Positions 25,925 through 35,706 of a stretch of 64,000 nt of DNA are shown here, piece after piece. The translations under genes were made by a program, and so were the position numbers. This stretch comes from Mycolicibacterium sp. CBMA 247 (GTDB lineage: Bacteria; Actinomycetota; Actinomycetes; Mycobacteriales; Mycobacteriaceae): positions 1,302,001-1,366,000 of the forward strand of contig NZ_VTGX01000001.1 in NCBI RefSeq assembly GCF_009729095.1, read 5' to 3'. Below the pieces are notes generated by a model that saw only the letters and a list, made by a program, of their open reading frames with translations, was not told the origin of the DNA and made no database searches. The number at the start of each line of letters is the position of its first letter. Position 1 is the stretch's first letter.

Positions 25925-27653
25925 GGGACCTGTTCTCCTCTGCATTGGAAGGGGGGTTGCTTGCGGTGTTGAGAAACGCTGCAAAAGGCGGGATTTCGTC
26001 GGCCGAACATTCGATGCTGAGCACGGACGGGCCGACGGTATCCAGTGCCATACCCAGAGCTTGGGGCAGTTGGCGGATCTCGGTGACGTCGTATGCGGGC
26101 AGGCCGGGGAACATCGCGGCCAGCCCGGCACCCAGCCGGCTCGGCCCGAACCTGTTGTAGGAGTACCGATCCTCATAGAACAGCTGTTCGCGGGTGACGC
26201 ACATGGCGTGCGCGTGATTGTCGAACAGCACGAAGGTGATGGGCAGCCGGTACTGCATCGCGGTGTGAATCTCCATGCCGTGCATGAAGAATGAACCGTC
26301 ACCAGCGATCACCACGGTGCGTCTGTCGGGAGTGGCGGTAGATGCCCTGTGGAACGTCATCCCGATGCCTGCGCCGAAGCTGTAGCCCATCCCGCCCATG
26401 CCGAGGGCCACCATGAAGCGGCCGTCACGCCGGGCCGGCAGGTAGTGGATCGCCGAGGCCCCGACGTTGCCCGCGTCGACGACGATGTCGGTGCCGTCTG
26501 GCAGGGCCTCGTCGAGAACGGCCATCGCGTCGCGGTACCGAACGCCCGGGCCGTCATGGGCCGGCGGTCGCAATTCAGTGCGCGGCACCAGGTCCGGCAC
26601 CCGCACCTGAATGGGCCTGCCGGGGCCCGACAGCGACCGGGCCAGCATCGCCAGTGATTCGCGCAGGTCATCGGAGTGGACGTGAGTGCACGACGGGTAG
26701 GGCACCTGCGAGCCGATCGAGTAGGTCGGCACGGAGCCCAGTACCTCGTCCAGGCCGGCGCGCGCGGTCACCGTCATGCGGGTGCCGACCAGCAGGCACA
26801 TCGCACTGTGTGCTGCGGCGACGGACACCCCGGGATGGCCCATCACACCGGCTACCCCCAGTGCGGAGGACGAGCCGAGTCCCGGGGTGCCCGCCACGTC
26901 TTTGGCGTCGGGCACCGTGGCCACCCGCGCCCGCAGCGTGGCCCGTAGTCGTTCGAGTTCGGCACGGGCATCGTCGCGGGCCACCTGTTCACCGGCAACG
27001 ATCGTGATCGGGCCGTCGACGTGGCGCAGCGCCTGCTCGAGCACGTGCGGATCTTCCGATCGTGCTGTCGCCTTGGATCCGTTGGCCCTGCCGTTGCCCT
27101 TGCCATTGGCCGCGCCGAGTTCGCCCAGATCTGCCTGCTGAATATTCTTGGGCAGCAACAACACCGCGGGTCCGCCGGTGCGTGCGGCGGCCAGCGCGTC
27201 CGGCAGCGCGGTGAGGATGTCGGCGGGCGTCAGCACCCTGCGGCAGTACACCGAGACCGCCGAGAACAGGGCCTGCGCGTCCAGGCTCCCGTTGTCCCCG
27301 CTGGTGTCCTGGAAGGCGCCCCGACCGTCGAGCGCCATGGGCGCCTGCCCGATCAGCGCCAGCACCGGCACCCGGCTGGCCAGCGACTCCCCCAGCCCGG
27401 GCACGGTGTTCAAGCAGCCACCGCCGGAGGTCGCCGCCACCACACCGATCCCGGCACCGCTGCGGCTGTAACCGTCCGCCATTGTGGCAGCGGAGAATTC
27501 GTGCTTGGCCAGCACTGCGGTGATGTCGTCACGGAAGTATGCCGCGTCGTAGAGGTCCTCGATGTTCGCACCGTCCACACCGAAGATGTGCGAGATCCCA
27601 CTTGCCGCCAGATAGCCGACGATGTGGTCCACCACCCTGTGCCCTTTGACCAT
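25905..27653 (-). CDS. Thiamine diphosphate-dependent enzyme (acetolactate synthase/decarboxylase-like)
   Basis: This 582-residue protein has the three-domain ThDP fold. The N-terminal Pyr domain has the activating Glu in LAKHEFSAATMADGYSR. A central domain follows a flexible Gly/Asn/Lys-rich linker around residue 190. The C-terminal PP domain has the ThDP-Mg motif GDGSFFMHGMEIHTA ending in FDN. It lacks features identifying it as true acetolactate synthase and lies apart from ilv genes. With KAS III, SRPBCC and aminotransferase genes behind it, carboligation of a 2-keto acid to an acyloin, or decarboxylation, is the likely chemistry. The ATG at 27653 has AGGTG upstream; it is the first gene of the operon. 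Confidence 0.83.
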   Translation of the reverse strand: MVKGHRVVDHIVGYLAASGISHIFGVDGANIEDLYDAAYFRDDITAVLAKHEFSAATMADGYSRSGAGIGVVAATSGGGCLNTVPGLGESLASRVPVLALIGQAPMALDGRGAFQDTSGDNGSLDAQALFSAVSVYCRRVLTPADILTALPDALAAARTGGPAVLLLPKNIQQADLGELGAANGKGNGRANGSKATARSEDPHVLEQALRHVDGPITIVAGEQVARDDARAELERLRATLRARVATVPDAKDVAGTPGLGSSSALGVAGVMGHPGVSVAAAHSAMCLLVGTRMTVTARAGLDEVLGSVPTYSIGSQVPYPSCTHVHSDDLRESLAMLARSLSGPGRPIQVRVPDLVPRTELRPPAHDGPGVRYRDAMAVLDEALPDGTDIVVDAGNVGASAIHYLPARRDGRFMVALGMGGMGYSFGAGIGMTFHRASTATPDRRTVVIAGDGSFFMHGMEIHTAMQYRLPITFVLFDNHAHAMCVTREQLFYEDRYSYNRFGPSRLGAGLAAMFPGLPAYDVTEIRQLPQALGMALDTVGPSVLSIECSADEIPPFAAFLNTASNPPSNAEENRSHVTARA

Positions 27654-27734
27654 GTGTCACCTACTTCCGTGCTCTGCCCTGTGACACGACGCGTGGACGA
27701 GGTCGGTTCACCGTGAGACCGGATTTGTGGAAAC

Positions 27735-27754
27735 TTCCGGCGATATCGCAGGAA
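27735..27754. promoter_or_regulatory. 20-base palindrome upstream of the ThDP operon
   Basis: TTCCGGCGATATCGCAGGAA is an inverted repeat matching in 18 of 20 positions, with a perfect 10-base core. It lies 82 bases upstream of the ThDP gene and 103 bases upstream of the divergent methyltransferase gene. Length and symmetry suit a MarR-type dimer, and a MarR gene ends the operon. Binding is inferred. Confidence 0.5.
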
Positions 27755-27856
27755 ATGGCCAGGGGACGATCAAGATCGCCCACGAACTGGGCATAGTGGA
27801 GAACAGGGGTCGTCGTGAACCGGCGATCATAGGGACCCAATGATCGGAGGCACCAG

Positions 27857-28540
27857 GTGACACAACCGCGTATGGACTGGGACGACGCCTATCGGCAGGG
27901 CACCCCGCCGCCGTGGAGCATCGGGGCCCCGCAACCCGAGCTGGCCCGACTCATCGAGCAGGGCAAGGTGCGCGGCGAGGTCCTCGACGCCGGGTGCGGC
28001 TATGCCGCCCTCTCGCTGACGCTGGCCGCACAGGGTTACACCGTGATCGGGCTCGATGCCAGCCCGACGGCAGTGGCTGCGGCGGCCGCCACCGCAGACG
28101 AACGCGGTTTGACCACAGCCAGTTTCGCGCAAGCGGACATGACCGACTTCGGCGGTTACGACGGCCGGTTCGACACCGTGATGGACAGCGGCCTGCTGCA
28201 CGCGCTGCCGATCGACGCGCGCCAAGCCTACGTCGAGGCCATCCACCGCGCCTCGGCACCGGGTGCGGGCCTGTTCATCCTGGCCTTTGCGACAAGGCCG
28301 TTCGGCGATGGCGCCCCGGGACCCAACGGCTTCACCGCCGACGAGTTGCGTGAGACCGTCGGCACCCGCTGGACCGTCGATGAGGTGCGTCCCGCCAAGT
28401 TGTACGCCAACGACAACCCAGCCGCCGGCGGGCCGGCGTCACAGCCGGGCATGGAACGCGACGGTGCCGGCCACATCACGATGCCCGGCTTCCTGCTGAG
28501 CGCGCACAAGGGTGCCGATCGCCCCGAGGGCCGTGACTGA
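27857..28540 (+). CDS. Class I SAM-dependent methyltransferase
   Basis: A 227-residue Rossmann-fold methyltransferase. It has motif I LDAGCGYAALSLTLAAQGY, an acidic post-I residue in VIGLDASPTAVAAAA, and FDTVMDSGLLHALP as motif IV. Sequence just before the domain (DDAYRQGTPPPWSIGAPQPE) is typical of small thiopurine or tellurite-type methyltransferases. GTG start with GGAGG close upstream. It is divergent from the ThDP operon and could be co-regulated with it; it converges on rslA. Confidence 0.84.
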   Translation: MTQPRMDWDDAYRQGTPPPWSIGAPQPELARLIEQGKVRGEVLDAGCGYAALSLTLAAQGYTVIGLDASPTAVAAAAATADERGLTTASFAQADMTDFGGYDGRFDTVMDSGLLHALPIDARQAYVEAIHRASAPGAGLFILAFATRPFGDGAPGPNGFTADELRETVGTRWTVDEVRPAKLYANDNPAAGGPASQPGMERDGAGHITMPGFLLSAHKGADRPEGRD

Positions 28541-28551
28541 ACCTGCGGTGT

Positions 28552-29286
28552 TCAGAGCTGCTTTTCCAGCAGCACCTTGCCGTCGGGTGAGTTAACCAGT
28601 TGCACCGCAGCGATATCCGTCTTCGGCATCTGGGTGTTGCCGCTGGGCAGTGCGGTGGCGCCGGACAACCCCAGCCATGTCGCGATCTCGTCGCGGCGGC
28701 CGTCCCGGCCGATCACCACCATGCCCAGGTTCTGCGGCGGCGCGTCCTGCTTGCCCCAGCTCCCGTAGCTGCAGGCCATGTCGATCCGGGTGCCCCAGGA
28801 ATAACTGGTCATCGCGATGCTGGCGTTGATCGGTGTATCGGAGACCTTGGACATCGCGAGCATCTGCGCGGTCTGTTGCTCGGTGCCGCTGTGCAGGCCC
28901 AGCACCTCGGGACGGATCCCGATCACCACACCCACGGCCAGCAGGGCCGCGGCCACGCCCACGGCAGCCGTGGTCACCCAGCGCGAACGGCGCCGCCGCC
29001 AGCTGACCTTGGCCAGTACGGACTGCAATACCTCGGGGGGCAGCGGCGGATCGGGCTGTTCATCTTCGAGGGCACGCACGTCGTCGAGATCGAGCATGGC
29101 CAGCAGCGCGGGCATACCGCTCAACTCGGCCACCGCGGAGCGGCACGGCGAGCAACCCTCCAGGTGGGCCTCGTACTCGCGTCGCTCGCTGCTTTCCAGC
29201 GATCCCAGCACATAGGCCGCATCCCAGGTCCGGTAGCGGTCGAATTCGACCGGATCAGGAACGTGGGGCACACCGAACTGTGTCAT
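28552..29286 (-). CDS. rslA: Anti-sigma factor RslA
   Basis: A 244-residue zinc-associated anti-sigma factor that holds SigL at the membrane. The cytosolic part has the HxxxCxxC zinc motif (His41, Cys45, Cys48 in HLEGCSPC), and one membrane helix follows around residues 100-125 (VGVAAALLAVGVVIGI). The remainder is an extracytoplasmic domain with a single Cys. Its ATG overlaps the sigL stop (ATGA), as in M. tuberculosis Rv0736. Confidence 0.92.
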   Translation of the reverse strand: MTQFGVPHVPDPVEFDRYRTWDAAYVLGSLESSERREYEAHLEGCSPCRSAVAELSGMPALLAMLDLDDVRALEDEQPDPPLPPEVLQSVLAKVSWRRRRSRWVTTAAVGVAAALLAVGVVIGIRPEVLGLHSGTEQQTAQMLAMSKVSDTPINASIAMTSYSWGTRIDMACSYGSWGKQDAPPQNLGMVVIGRDGRRDEIATWLGLSGATALPSGNTQMPKTDIAAVQLVNSPDGKVLLEKQL

Positions 29287-29810
29287 CGTGTCACCCCCAT
29301 CTCTTGCAGGTTCAGTCTCAGCGCGCGTACCGCGTAGTGCAGCCGTGATTTCACGGTGCCCTCGGGTATCTGCAGATCGGCAGCGATCTGCCCGGTGGTC
29401 CAGCCCTGGTAGTACGCCCGGCGAACCACTGCCCGGTGTTCATCGGACAGTTGGCTCAGCGCCGTACTCAGCAGAATTCGGTCCAACGCGGTGTCCACCT
29501 GGTCGGGGGTGGCAGCAGACCCGGCATGGTCCGCCACCTGTTCGGGGTCGGGGACCCCGGTTTCGTTTCGAAACCGGGCACTCCGGCGTTCATCAATGAT
29601 CATGTTCCGCGCCACGGTGAACAACCAGGCCCGCGCCGACCGGTCGGTGTCGGCGGTGACATCTGGGTGACGCCACGCACGCAGCAACGTTTCCTGCACC
29701 ACGTCCTCGGCCCGGGCCCTATCACCCGTGAGCCGCAGGGCATAGCGCCACAGCGCGGCAGCATGCTCGTCGTAGAGCACCCGCATCATGGCGGCCTCCG
29801 GATCATCCAA
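29283..29810 (-). CDS. sigL: ECF RNA polymerase sigma factor SigL
   Basis: A 175-residue ECF sigma factor. Region 2 reads YDEHAAALWRYALRLTGDRA then VVQETLLRAWRHP and WLFTVARNMIIDERRSARFR; region 4 reads LSDEHRAVVRRAYYQGWTTG and EGTVKSRLHYAVRALRLNL. The close likeness to M. tuberculosis SigL (Rv0735) and the adjacent rslA fix the name. The TTG start at 29810 has GGAGG nine bases upstream; an ATG seven codons later is less well placed. A SigL-like promoter precedes it. Confidence 0.93.
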   Translation of the reverse strand: MDDPEAAMMRVLYDEHAAALWRYALRLTGDRARAEDVVQETLLRAWRHPDVTADTDRSARAWLFTVARNMIIDERRSARFRNETGVPDPEQVADHAGSAATPDQVDTALDRILLSTALSQLSDEHRAVVRRAYYQGWTTGQIAADLQIPEGTVKSRLHYAVRALRLNLQEMGVTR

Positions 29811-29830
29811 TTCCCTGTACCTCCGTCTGT

Positions 29831-29858
29831 AATACGACGACGGTGGTGATCCAGTTCA
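29831..29858 (-). promoter_or_regulatory. Candidate autoregulated SigL promoter
   Basis: On the minus strand TGAACT (29853-29858) is followed after 16 bases by CGTATT (29831-29836). The published SigL pattern is TGAACC with a CGT-type -10 box. It stands about 20 bases upstream of the sigL start in the 117-base gap behind map, so the sigma-anti-sigma pair is probably self-activated. Confidence 0.55.
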
Positions 29859-29927
29859 ATTACTACCTTTGCGCGCGGGCCGACACCAGCATTCGCGCGC
29901 GATTCGAGTAGTGATTGCTGACGAGAA

Positions 29928-30725
29928 TCACTGGGTGAGGATTCGGGGCCCGTCCTCGGTGACGGCGACGGTGTGCTCCCAGTGCGCCGCGCGGGTCCCG
30001 TCGGCAGTGACGACGGTCCACTCATCCTCGAGGACCACCGTCTCGGTGGTGCCCAGGGTCAGCATCGGTTCGATCGCCAGTACCGAGCCCGGCTCCAGGT
30101 ACGGACCGCGCCCGGGTGAGCCCTCGTTGGGCAGGAACGGGTCCATGTGCATCTGCCGACCGATGCCGTGGCCGCCGTAGCCGTCGACGATCCCGTACTT
30201 GCGGTCGTGGCGGGCCTCGGCGGCATGCGTCTCGACCTCGATCGCGTGCGAGACGTCGGTGAGCCGATTTCCGGGCAACATCGCGGCGATGCCGGCCTCC
30301 ATGGCCGATTTCGTTGCCGCCGACAGGGCTTCGTCGGCCGCGATGAGCGCGCCCACCCCGAAGGTGACGGCCGCGTCGCCGTGCCACCCGTCGACGATCG
30401 CGCCGCAGTCGATGGACACCAGATCGCCGGCGGCCAGCACCTCGCCTGCTGACGGAATGCCGTGTACCACACGGTCATTGACCGATGCACAGATGCTGGC
30501 CGGGAACCCGTGGTAGCCGAGGAACGACGGGGTGCCGCCACCATCACGGATCACCGCTTCGGCGATCTGATCCAGCTCCAGCGTGGACACGCCGGGGGCT
30601 GCGGCGGTACGCACCGCGCGCAGCGCCGAGGCGACCAGCGCCCCGGCCACGGCCATCGCGTCCAGCTCTCCGGCGCTGCGCTGCGCGACGACCTTGCGCT
30701 TGCGCAACCCCGGCAACCTGATCAC
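29928..30725 (-). CDS. map: Methionine aminopeptidase, type I
   Basis: A 265-residue metallopeptidase that removes the N-terminal Met from new proteins. The five metal ligands are visible: Asp in [19 protein letters not shown] (two), His in [15 protein letters not shown], Glu in [10 protein letters not shown] and Glu in [13 protein letters not shown]. There is no N-terminal extension, as in M. tuberculosis MapA (Rv0734). The ATG overlaps the adk stop; secY, adk and map form one coupled operon. Confidence 0.96.
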   Translation of the reverse strand: MIRLPGLRKRKVVAQRSAGELDAMAVAGALVASALRAVRTAAAPGVSTLELDQIAEAVIRDGGGTPSFLGYHGFPASICASVNDRVVHGIPSAGEVLAAGDLVSIDCGAIVDGWHGDAAVTFGVGALIAADEALSAATKSAMEAGIAAMLPGNRLTDVSHAIEVETHAAEARHDRKYGIVDGYGGHGIGRQMHMDPFLPNEGSPGRGPYLEPGSVLAIEPMLTLGTTETVVLEDEWTVVTADGTRAAHWEHTVAVTEDGPRILTQ

Positions 30726-31267
30726 TTACCCAGTGCGTGCAACGCGCGGGCGAACACCTCGTCGAGGGCGCCCACCGCATCCACGGTCTTCAGCTCGTCG
30801 CGGTAGTACTGCAGCAACGGCTCGGTCTCGTCCCGGTAGACCTTCATGCGGTTCCGGATGACCTCGTCGGTGTCATCGGCGCGGCCACGACCCTTGAGCC
30901 GGGTCAGCAGCTCGTCCTCGGACACCTGGAACTCCACCACCGCGTCCAGCTTGGTGTTGCGGGCGGCGAGCATGTCCTTGAGTGCGCCGGCCTGCTCGAC
31001 CGAGCGGGGGTAGCCGTCCAGAATAAATCCGTCGGCCGCGTCCTCTTGATCGATACGGTCCTCGACCAGGCGGTTCGTCAGCTCGGCCGGCACCAGATTG
31101 CCGGCGTCCAGGTAACGCTTGGCCTCGAGGCCGAGCGGGGTGCCGTCACCGATGTTCTTGCGGAACAGGTCCCCCGTGGAGATTTGCGGGATGCCGAGCT
31201 TCTCGGACAGCTTCTCTGCCTGCGTGCCTTTGCCCGCGCCGGGCGGTCCGAGTAGAACGACTCTCAC
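30722..31267 (-). CDS. adk: Adenylate kinase
   Basis: A 181-residue nucleotide kinase interconverting ATP plus AMP and two ADP. It has the P-loop ([20 protein letters not shown]), the AMP-binding segment [10 protein letters not shown] and [13 protein letters not shown], and the short LID ([15 protein letters not shown]) typical of the short-form actinobacterial enzyme. It is coupled by four-base overlaps to secY before it and map after it. Confidence 0.97.
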   Translation of the reverse strand: MRVVLLGPPGAGKGTQAEKLSEKLGIPQISTGDLFRKNIGDGTPLGLEAKRYLDAGNLVPAELTNRLVEDRIDQEDAADGFILDGYPRSVEQAGALKDMLAARNTKLDAVVEFQVSEDELLTRLKGRGRADDTDEVIRNRMKVYRDETEPLLQYYRDELKTVDAVGALDEVFARALHALGK

Positions 31268-32589
31268 TTCAGGAACCCTTCGTAGTTACGTTGCATGAGC
31301 TGGCTCTCGATCTGTTTCACGGTATCCAAGCCGACACCGATCATGATGAGAACCGCGGTTCCGCCGAACGGCAGATTCTGCACCGAGCCGGTGTTTCCGA
31401 TCTGCAGGAACAGGTTGGGCAGCACGGCGATGACACCGAGGTAGATCGAGCCCGGCAGGGTGATCCGGCTGAGCACGTACCGCAGGTAGTCCGCGGTCGG
31501 CTTACCGGGCCGGATGCCTGGGATGAACCCGCCGAACTTCTTCATCTCGTCGGCACGCTCGTCGGGGTTGAAGGTGATCGACACGTAGAAGTACGTGAAG
31601 AACACGATCAGGCCGAAGTAGATCGCGATATAAACGGGGTCGGCCGGATTCGTCAAGTAGTCGGCGACGAACTTGTCCCACCACCCGGGGCTCGGGTTGG
31701 ATCTGCCGCTCTGGATCAGCTGGGTGATCAGGTGCGGGATGTAGATCAGCGACGACGCGAAGATCACCGGGATGACGCCGGCCTGGTTGACCTTGAGCGG
31801 CAGGTAGGTGGAGGTGCCGCCGTACATCTTGCGGCCCACCATGCGCTTGGCGTACTGGACGGGGATACGGCGCTGGCCCTGCTCGACGAACACCACGCCG
31901 ACGATGATGATCAGCGCCGCCAGGCACACCGCGGTGAACACCAGGCCGCCACGGCTCTCCATGATGGTCTGGCCTTCGGCCGGGATCCGGGCAGCGATAC
32001 CGGCGAAGATCAGCAGGGACATGCCGTTGCCGATACCGCGTTCAGTGACCAGCTCGCCCATCCACATCACCAGCGACGCACCTGCGGTCATCACCAGCAC
32101 GATGACGATCAGGCCGAAGACCGAGCTGTCCTGGATGATCTCGAGGTTGCAGCCCTGCAGCAGGCCGCCGTTGGCGGCCAGCGCCACGATGCTGGTGGCC
32201 TGCAGGATGGCCAGCGCGACCGACAGATAACGCGTGTACTGCGTCATCTTCGCCTGGCCGGCCTGGCCCTCTTTCCTCAGCTGTTCGAAGCGAGGAATGA
32301 CGACCGTCAGCAGCTGCACGATGATGCTGGCGGTGATGTAGGGCATGACGCCCACTGCGAATACCGTCAGTTGCAGCAGTGCGCCACCTGAGAACAGGTT
32401 GATCAACGAGTAGATCTGCGCGGATTCTCCGCCGCTGACCTGCTCGATGCACTTCTGGACGTTCGGGTAGTTAACCCCCGGAGACGGGATCGACGCGCCG
32501 GCCCGGTACAGGATCACCAGGCCCAACGTGAACAGGATCTTGCGTCTGAGGTCGGCCGTCCGCAGCGATGAGATGAAAGCCGAAAGCAC
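31264..32589 (-). CDS. secY: Preprotein translocase subunit SecY
   Basis: A 441-residue protein with ten predicted membrane helices, the channel-forming subunit of the Sec translocon. SecY signature stretches are present ([55 protein letters not shown]). The GTG start has GAGGAAG just upstream. In many bacteria secY follows rplO directly; here, as in other mycobacteria, it is separated from rplO by methyltransferases, a transporter and sppA. Confidence 0.97.
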   Translation of the reverse strand: MLSAFISSLRTADLRRKILFTLGLVILYRAGASIPSPGVNYPNVQKCIEQVSGGESAQIYSLINLFSGGALLQLTVFAVGVMPYITASIIVQLLTVVIPRFEQLRKEGQAGQAKMTQYTRYLSVALAILQATSIVALAANGGLLQGCNLEIIQDSSVFGLIVIVLVMTAGASLVMWMGELVTERGIGNGMSLLIFAGIAARIPAEGQTIMESRGGLVFTAVCLAALIIIVGVVFVEQGQRRIPVQYAKRMVGRKMYGGTSTYLPLKVNQAGVIPVIFASSLIYIPHLITQLIQSGRSNPSPGWWDKFVADYLTNPADPVYIAIYFGLIVFFTYFYVSITFNPDERADEMKKFGGFIPGIRPGKPTADYLRYVLSRITLPGSIYLGVIAVLPNLFLQIGNTGSVQNLPFGGTAVLIMIGVGLDTVKQIESQLMQRNYEGFLK

Positions 32590-32680
32590 TCTTCCTCCTG
32601 CGCAGCCGACCTCTCAGCGCGGCGTGCCAAATGGGGCTGGTGGGGCCAGCGTCTTGGTCAAAGTCGGGTACGACCGCCCG

Positions 32681-32697
32681 GCAGGCGCGCAGCCTGC
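32681..32697. repeat. GC-rich hairpin in the secY leader
   Basis: GCAGGC and GCCTGC pair across GCGCA. The hairpin lies about 100 bases upstream of secY and has no T tract. It may be an mRNA structure in the secY leader or have no role. Confidence 0.3.
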
Positions 32698-32743
32698 GGA
32701 CTCAGTCGTCAAATCAGTTTACGAGAGTAACAGTTGGCGCCGA

Positions 32744-32758
32744 GCACACCCGGTGTGC
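32744..32758. promoter_or_regulatory. Perfect 15-base palindrome
   Basis: GCACACC and GGTGTGC are perfect inverse copies around one C. The palindrome lies midway between secY and the first methyltransferase gene, in a position suited to a repressor or activator dimer. No regulator gene is adjacent. Confidence 0.35.
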
Positions 32759-32902
32759 ACCCGGCGTCGGCACGCCTCGATCCTTCCGAGATCCGGCCGA
32801 ACTGCGGAGAAGACATCTCTTCAGCATCGGAGCGTACAGTCGGCGACAGCTCGTTAAACCACCTAACTAACACGTTGATTTTCAATGAACAAAGGGGAAT
32901 TC

Positions 32903-33817
32903 ATGGCCCGGACTGCTGACGACTCGTGGGATCTGGCGTCCAGCGTCGGCGCCACGGCAACCATGGTCGCGGCAGCGCGCGCAATGGCCACCAATGCCGA
33001 TGATCCGGTGATCGACGACCCGTTCGCCGCTCCCCTGGTTCGCGCCGTCGGGATGGACTTCTTCACCAAGCTGGCCGACGAGAATTTCACCGCCGAAGGC
33101 CTCGACGAGGAGGCCGCGACCGGCCTGATCCGTTTCGCCAACGGCATGGCCGCCCGCACCCGCTTCTTCGACGACTTCTTCCTGAGCGCGTGCCGCGCCG
33201 GCATCCGACAGGCGGTGGTCCTGGCGGCCGGGCTGGACTCCCGGGCCTATCGGCTGCCATGGCCGGACGGCACTGTCGTCTACGAGGTCGACCAGCCCGA
33301 GGTGATCGAGTTCAAGAGCGCCACCATGGCGAGCCTGGGCGCGGTTCCGACGACCGACCGGCGCACCGTGGCCATCGATCTGCGCTTCGACTGGCCCGCA
33401 GCGCTGGCCGAGGCCGGCTTCGACCCGTCCCAACCGACGGCGTGGATCGCCGAGGGGTTGCTGGGTTACCTGCCAGGAGACGCACAGGATCGTTTGCTCG
33501 ACCAGGTCACCGCGCTGAGCGCGCCTGGTAGCCGCTTCGGCGTAGAGGGCGTGCCGGCCACCGAGAGCAACGACGAGGAGACGATCCGGGCCAGGATGCA
33601 GGAGTTCACCGATCGCTGGCGTGCACACGGCCTCGACATGGACCTCAACGAACTGATCTTCCTCGGCGACCGCGCCGATGTGACGACGTATCTCGAAGGT
33701 CATGCCTGGCAGACCGACGGCATCTCGTCGAACGATCTGCTGATCCGCACCGGCCTGCCGCCGGTCGAGGACGAGGCCCACGCGGCATCGGTGCTCTACA
33801 TCAACGCGCAGAGATAG
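32903..33817 (+). CDS. TIGR00027-family SAM-dependent methyltransferase (1 of 4)
   Basis: A 304-residue member of the mycobacterial family of putative S-adenosylmethionine methyltransferases. The opening [20 protein letters not shown] is the family signature. Further marks are [40 protein letters not shown] (SAM motif I) and [13 protein letters not shown] 32903 has AAAGGGG upstream and matches the paralogues; ATG 32885 is less likely. It starts a four-gene same-strand run with gaps of 10-25 bases. Homologues occur near secY/sppA in M. tuberculosis. Substrates are unknown. Confidence 0.88.
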   Translation: MARTADDSWDLASSVGATATMVAAARAMATNADDPVIDDPFAAPLVRAVGMDFFTKLADENFTAEGLDEEAATGLIRFANGMAARTRFFDDFFLSACRAGIRQAVVLAAGLDSRAYRLPWPDGTVVYEVDQPEVIEFKSATMASLGAVPTTDRRTVAIDLRFDWPAALAEAGFDPSQPTAWIAEGLLGYLPGDAQDRLLDQVTALSAPGSRFGVEGVPATESNDEETIRARMQEFTDRWRAHGLDMDLNELIFLGDRADVTTYLEGHAWQTDGISSNDLLIRTGLPPVEDEAHAASVLYINAQR

Positions 33818-33842
33818 TGCCGAGAAGAATCGGGGGAACACG

Positions 33843-34772
33843 ATGACACGGTCTGACGCCGACAGCTGGGACCTGGCCTCCAGCGTGGGTGCGACGGCGA
33901 CGATGGTCGCGGCCGCCCGCGCGATCGCCAGTGCCGAACCCGATCCGCTGATCAACGACCCCTACGCCGCGGACCTGGTGCGCGCCGTCGGGGTGGAGTT
34001 CTTCACCAAGCTCGTCGACGGCGAGATCGCCCTGGACGGCGAGTTGGCTTCCGGTGCCGCGCTGATGACCGGGATCATGGCGGTGCGGACGAAGTTCTTC
34101 GACGACTTCTTCACCACCGCCGTCGGACACGGCAATTCGACCACCGTCGGCGATGCCGGTATCCGCCAGGCGGTGATCCTGGCCTCCGGTCTGGACTCGC
34201 GCGCCTACCGGCTGGCCTGGCCCGCGGGCACAGTGGTCTACGAGATCGACCAGCCCGAGGTGATCGGCGCCAAGACCGCCACCATGACCCAGATCGGGGC
34301 CACCCCCACGGCCGAACGCCGCACCGTGGCCATCGACCTGCGCGAAGACTGGCCCGCGGCACTGCGGGCGGCCGGGTTCGATCCGGCGGCGCCCAGTGCG
34401 TGGAGCGCCGAGGGACTCCTGGCCTACCTACCGCCGGAAGCCCAGGACCGGTTGTTCGACAGCATCACCGCGCTCAGCGCTCCCGGCAGCCGGCTGGCCA
34501 CCGAGTTCCATCCCGACATCGCGGCAAACCTGCGTGAGCGCGGAAACGCGATGAGCGAGCAGTGGCGTCAGCACGGCCTCGACCTCGATCTGGCCAACCT
34601 CTGGTACGACGGTGAGCGCAACTCGGTGGTCGAGTACCTCACCGACAGCGGATGGTCGGTGACCGCACGGCGGCGACCGGAGCTGTTCGCTGAATACGGT
34701 CGCGAGTTCCCGGCCGGCGAAGTCGCCGCGCCGCAACGCAATTCACAGGCCATCATCGCCATACGAGATTAG
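33843..34772 (+). CDS. TIGR00027-family SAM-dependent methyltransferase (2 of 4)
   Basis: A 309-residue paralogue beginning [20 protein letters not shown], with [20 protein letters not shown] and [12 protein letters not shown]. Between the FFDDFF helix and the SAM motif it carries a short insertion ([15 protein letters not shown]) absent from copies 1 and 3 and duplicated in copy 4. A G-rich ribosome site precedes the ATG. It probably belongs to one operon with its neighbours. Confidence 0.88.
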   Translation: MTRSDADSWDLASSVGATATMVAAARAIASAEPDPLINDPYAADLVRAVGVEFFTKLVDGEIALDGELASGAALMTGIMAVRTKFFDDFFTTAVGHGNSTTVGDAGIRQAVILASGLDSRAYRLAWPAGTVVYEIDQPEVIGAKTATMTQIGATPTAERRTVAIDLREDWPAALRAAGFDPAAPSAWSAEGLLAYLPPEAQDRLFDSITALSAPGSRLATEFHPDIAANLRERGNAMSEQWRQHGLDLDLANLWYDGERNSVVEYLTDSGWSVTARRRPELFAEYGREFPAGEVAAPQRNSQAIIAIRD

Positions 34773-34782
34773 GACTCACCAA

Positions 34783-35688
34783 ATGACACGCACCGACGGC
34801 GACAGCTGGGATCTGGCCACCAGCGTCGGGGCGACCGCGACCGGCGTCGCGGCCTCCCGCGCGCTGGCCACCAAGCAACCCGATCCCCTCATCAATGACC
34901 CGTTCGCCGACGCCCTGGTGCGTGCGGTGGGTCTCGAACACAGCATCCGGCTCGCCGACGGCGAGGCGTGCGTCGAGGGCGACCTGATGCTGGACCGGCA
35001 ACGGATGTGTGAACAGATCGCCGTCCGCACCCGGTTTTTCGACGACTTCTTCACCTCCGCCGTCCGTGACGGGATCCGGCAGGCGGTGATCCTGGCCTCC
35101 GGCCTGGACACCCGCGGCTACCGGCTGCCCTGGCCGGCCGGCACCGTGGTGTTCGAGGTGGATCAGCCCGCGGTGCTCGAGTTCAAGACCCGCACGTTGA
35201 CCGACCTCGGAGCCGAGCCGGGCGCCGAACTTCACACCGTTGCGGTCGATCTTCGTGACGACTGGCCGGCAGCCTTGCGCGCCAACGGCTTCGATCCAGC
35301 GGCCCCGACCGCATGGATCGCCGAAGGTCTGCTCATCTACCTGCCGCCGGAAGCCCAGGACCGATTGTTCGACAACATCACCGCCCTCAGCGCCCCGGGC
35401 AGCCGGCTGGCTACCGAGCACATGGACGCCGTCTCGCTCACGCAGAACTGGTCCCAGCGGGTCAGTGAATGGTCCAAGAAGGTCGGATCCGATGTGGATC
35501 TGATGGACCTGTTCTATTCGGGTGAGCGTGCCGCGGCGCGCGATTACCTCATCGCGCAAGGATGGGACGCGACGGTGCAGCCCACCCGGGCCGCCTACGA
35601 ATCGCACGGTTTCGCCTACCCCGAGGAACTTGCCGACATGGCCGGCGATTCTGGTTATCTGTCAGCAACCCTGAAGACACCGAACTAG
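34783..35688 (+). CDS. TIGR00027-family SAM-dependent methyltransferase (3 of 4)
   Basis: A 301-residue paralogue ([52 protein letters not shown]). It lacks the Gly/Asn/Ser insertion of copies 2 and 4. The C-terminal half ([20 protein letters not shown]) differs most from the other copies, which suggests a different substrate. It starts 10 bases after copy 2. Confidence 0.88.
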   Translation: MTRTDGDSWDLATSVGATATGVAASRALATKQPDPLINDPFADALVRAVGLEHSIRLADGEACVEGDLMLDRQRMCEQIAVRTRFFDDFFTSAVRDGIRQAVILASGLDTRGYRLPWPAGTVVFEVDQPAVLEFKTRTLTDLGAEPGAELHTVAVDLRDDWPAALRANGFDPAAPTAWIAEGLLIYLPPEAQDRLFDNITALSAPGSRLATEHMDAVSLTQNWSQRVSEWSKKVGSDVDLMDLFYSGERAAARDYLIAQGWDATVQPTRAAYESHGFAYPEELADMAGDSGYLSATLKTPN

Positions 35689-35706
35689 ACGACCGGGAGA
35701 CGCACG

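Larger units (their letters stand above)
32590..32902. other. Divergent intergenic region between secY and the methyltransferase array
   Basis: About 310 bases without a credible gene. The region should hold the secY-adk-map promoter and the promoter of the four-gene methyltransferase run. It contains one GC-rich hairpin (32681-32697) and one perfect short palindrome (32744-32758), listed separately. No clear promoter hexamer pair could be picked with confidence. Confidence 0.55.
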
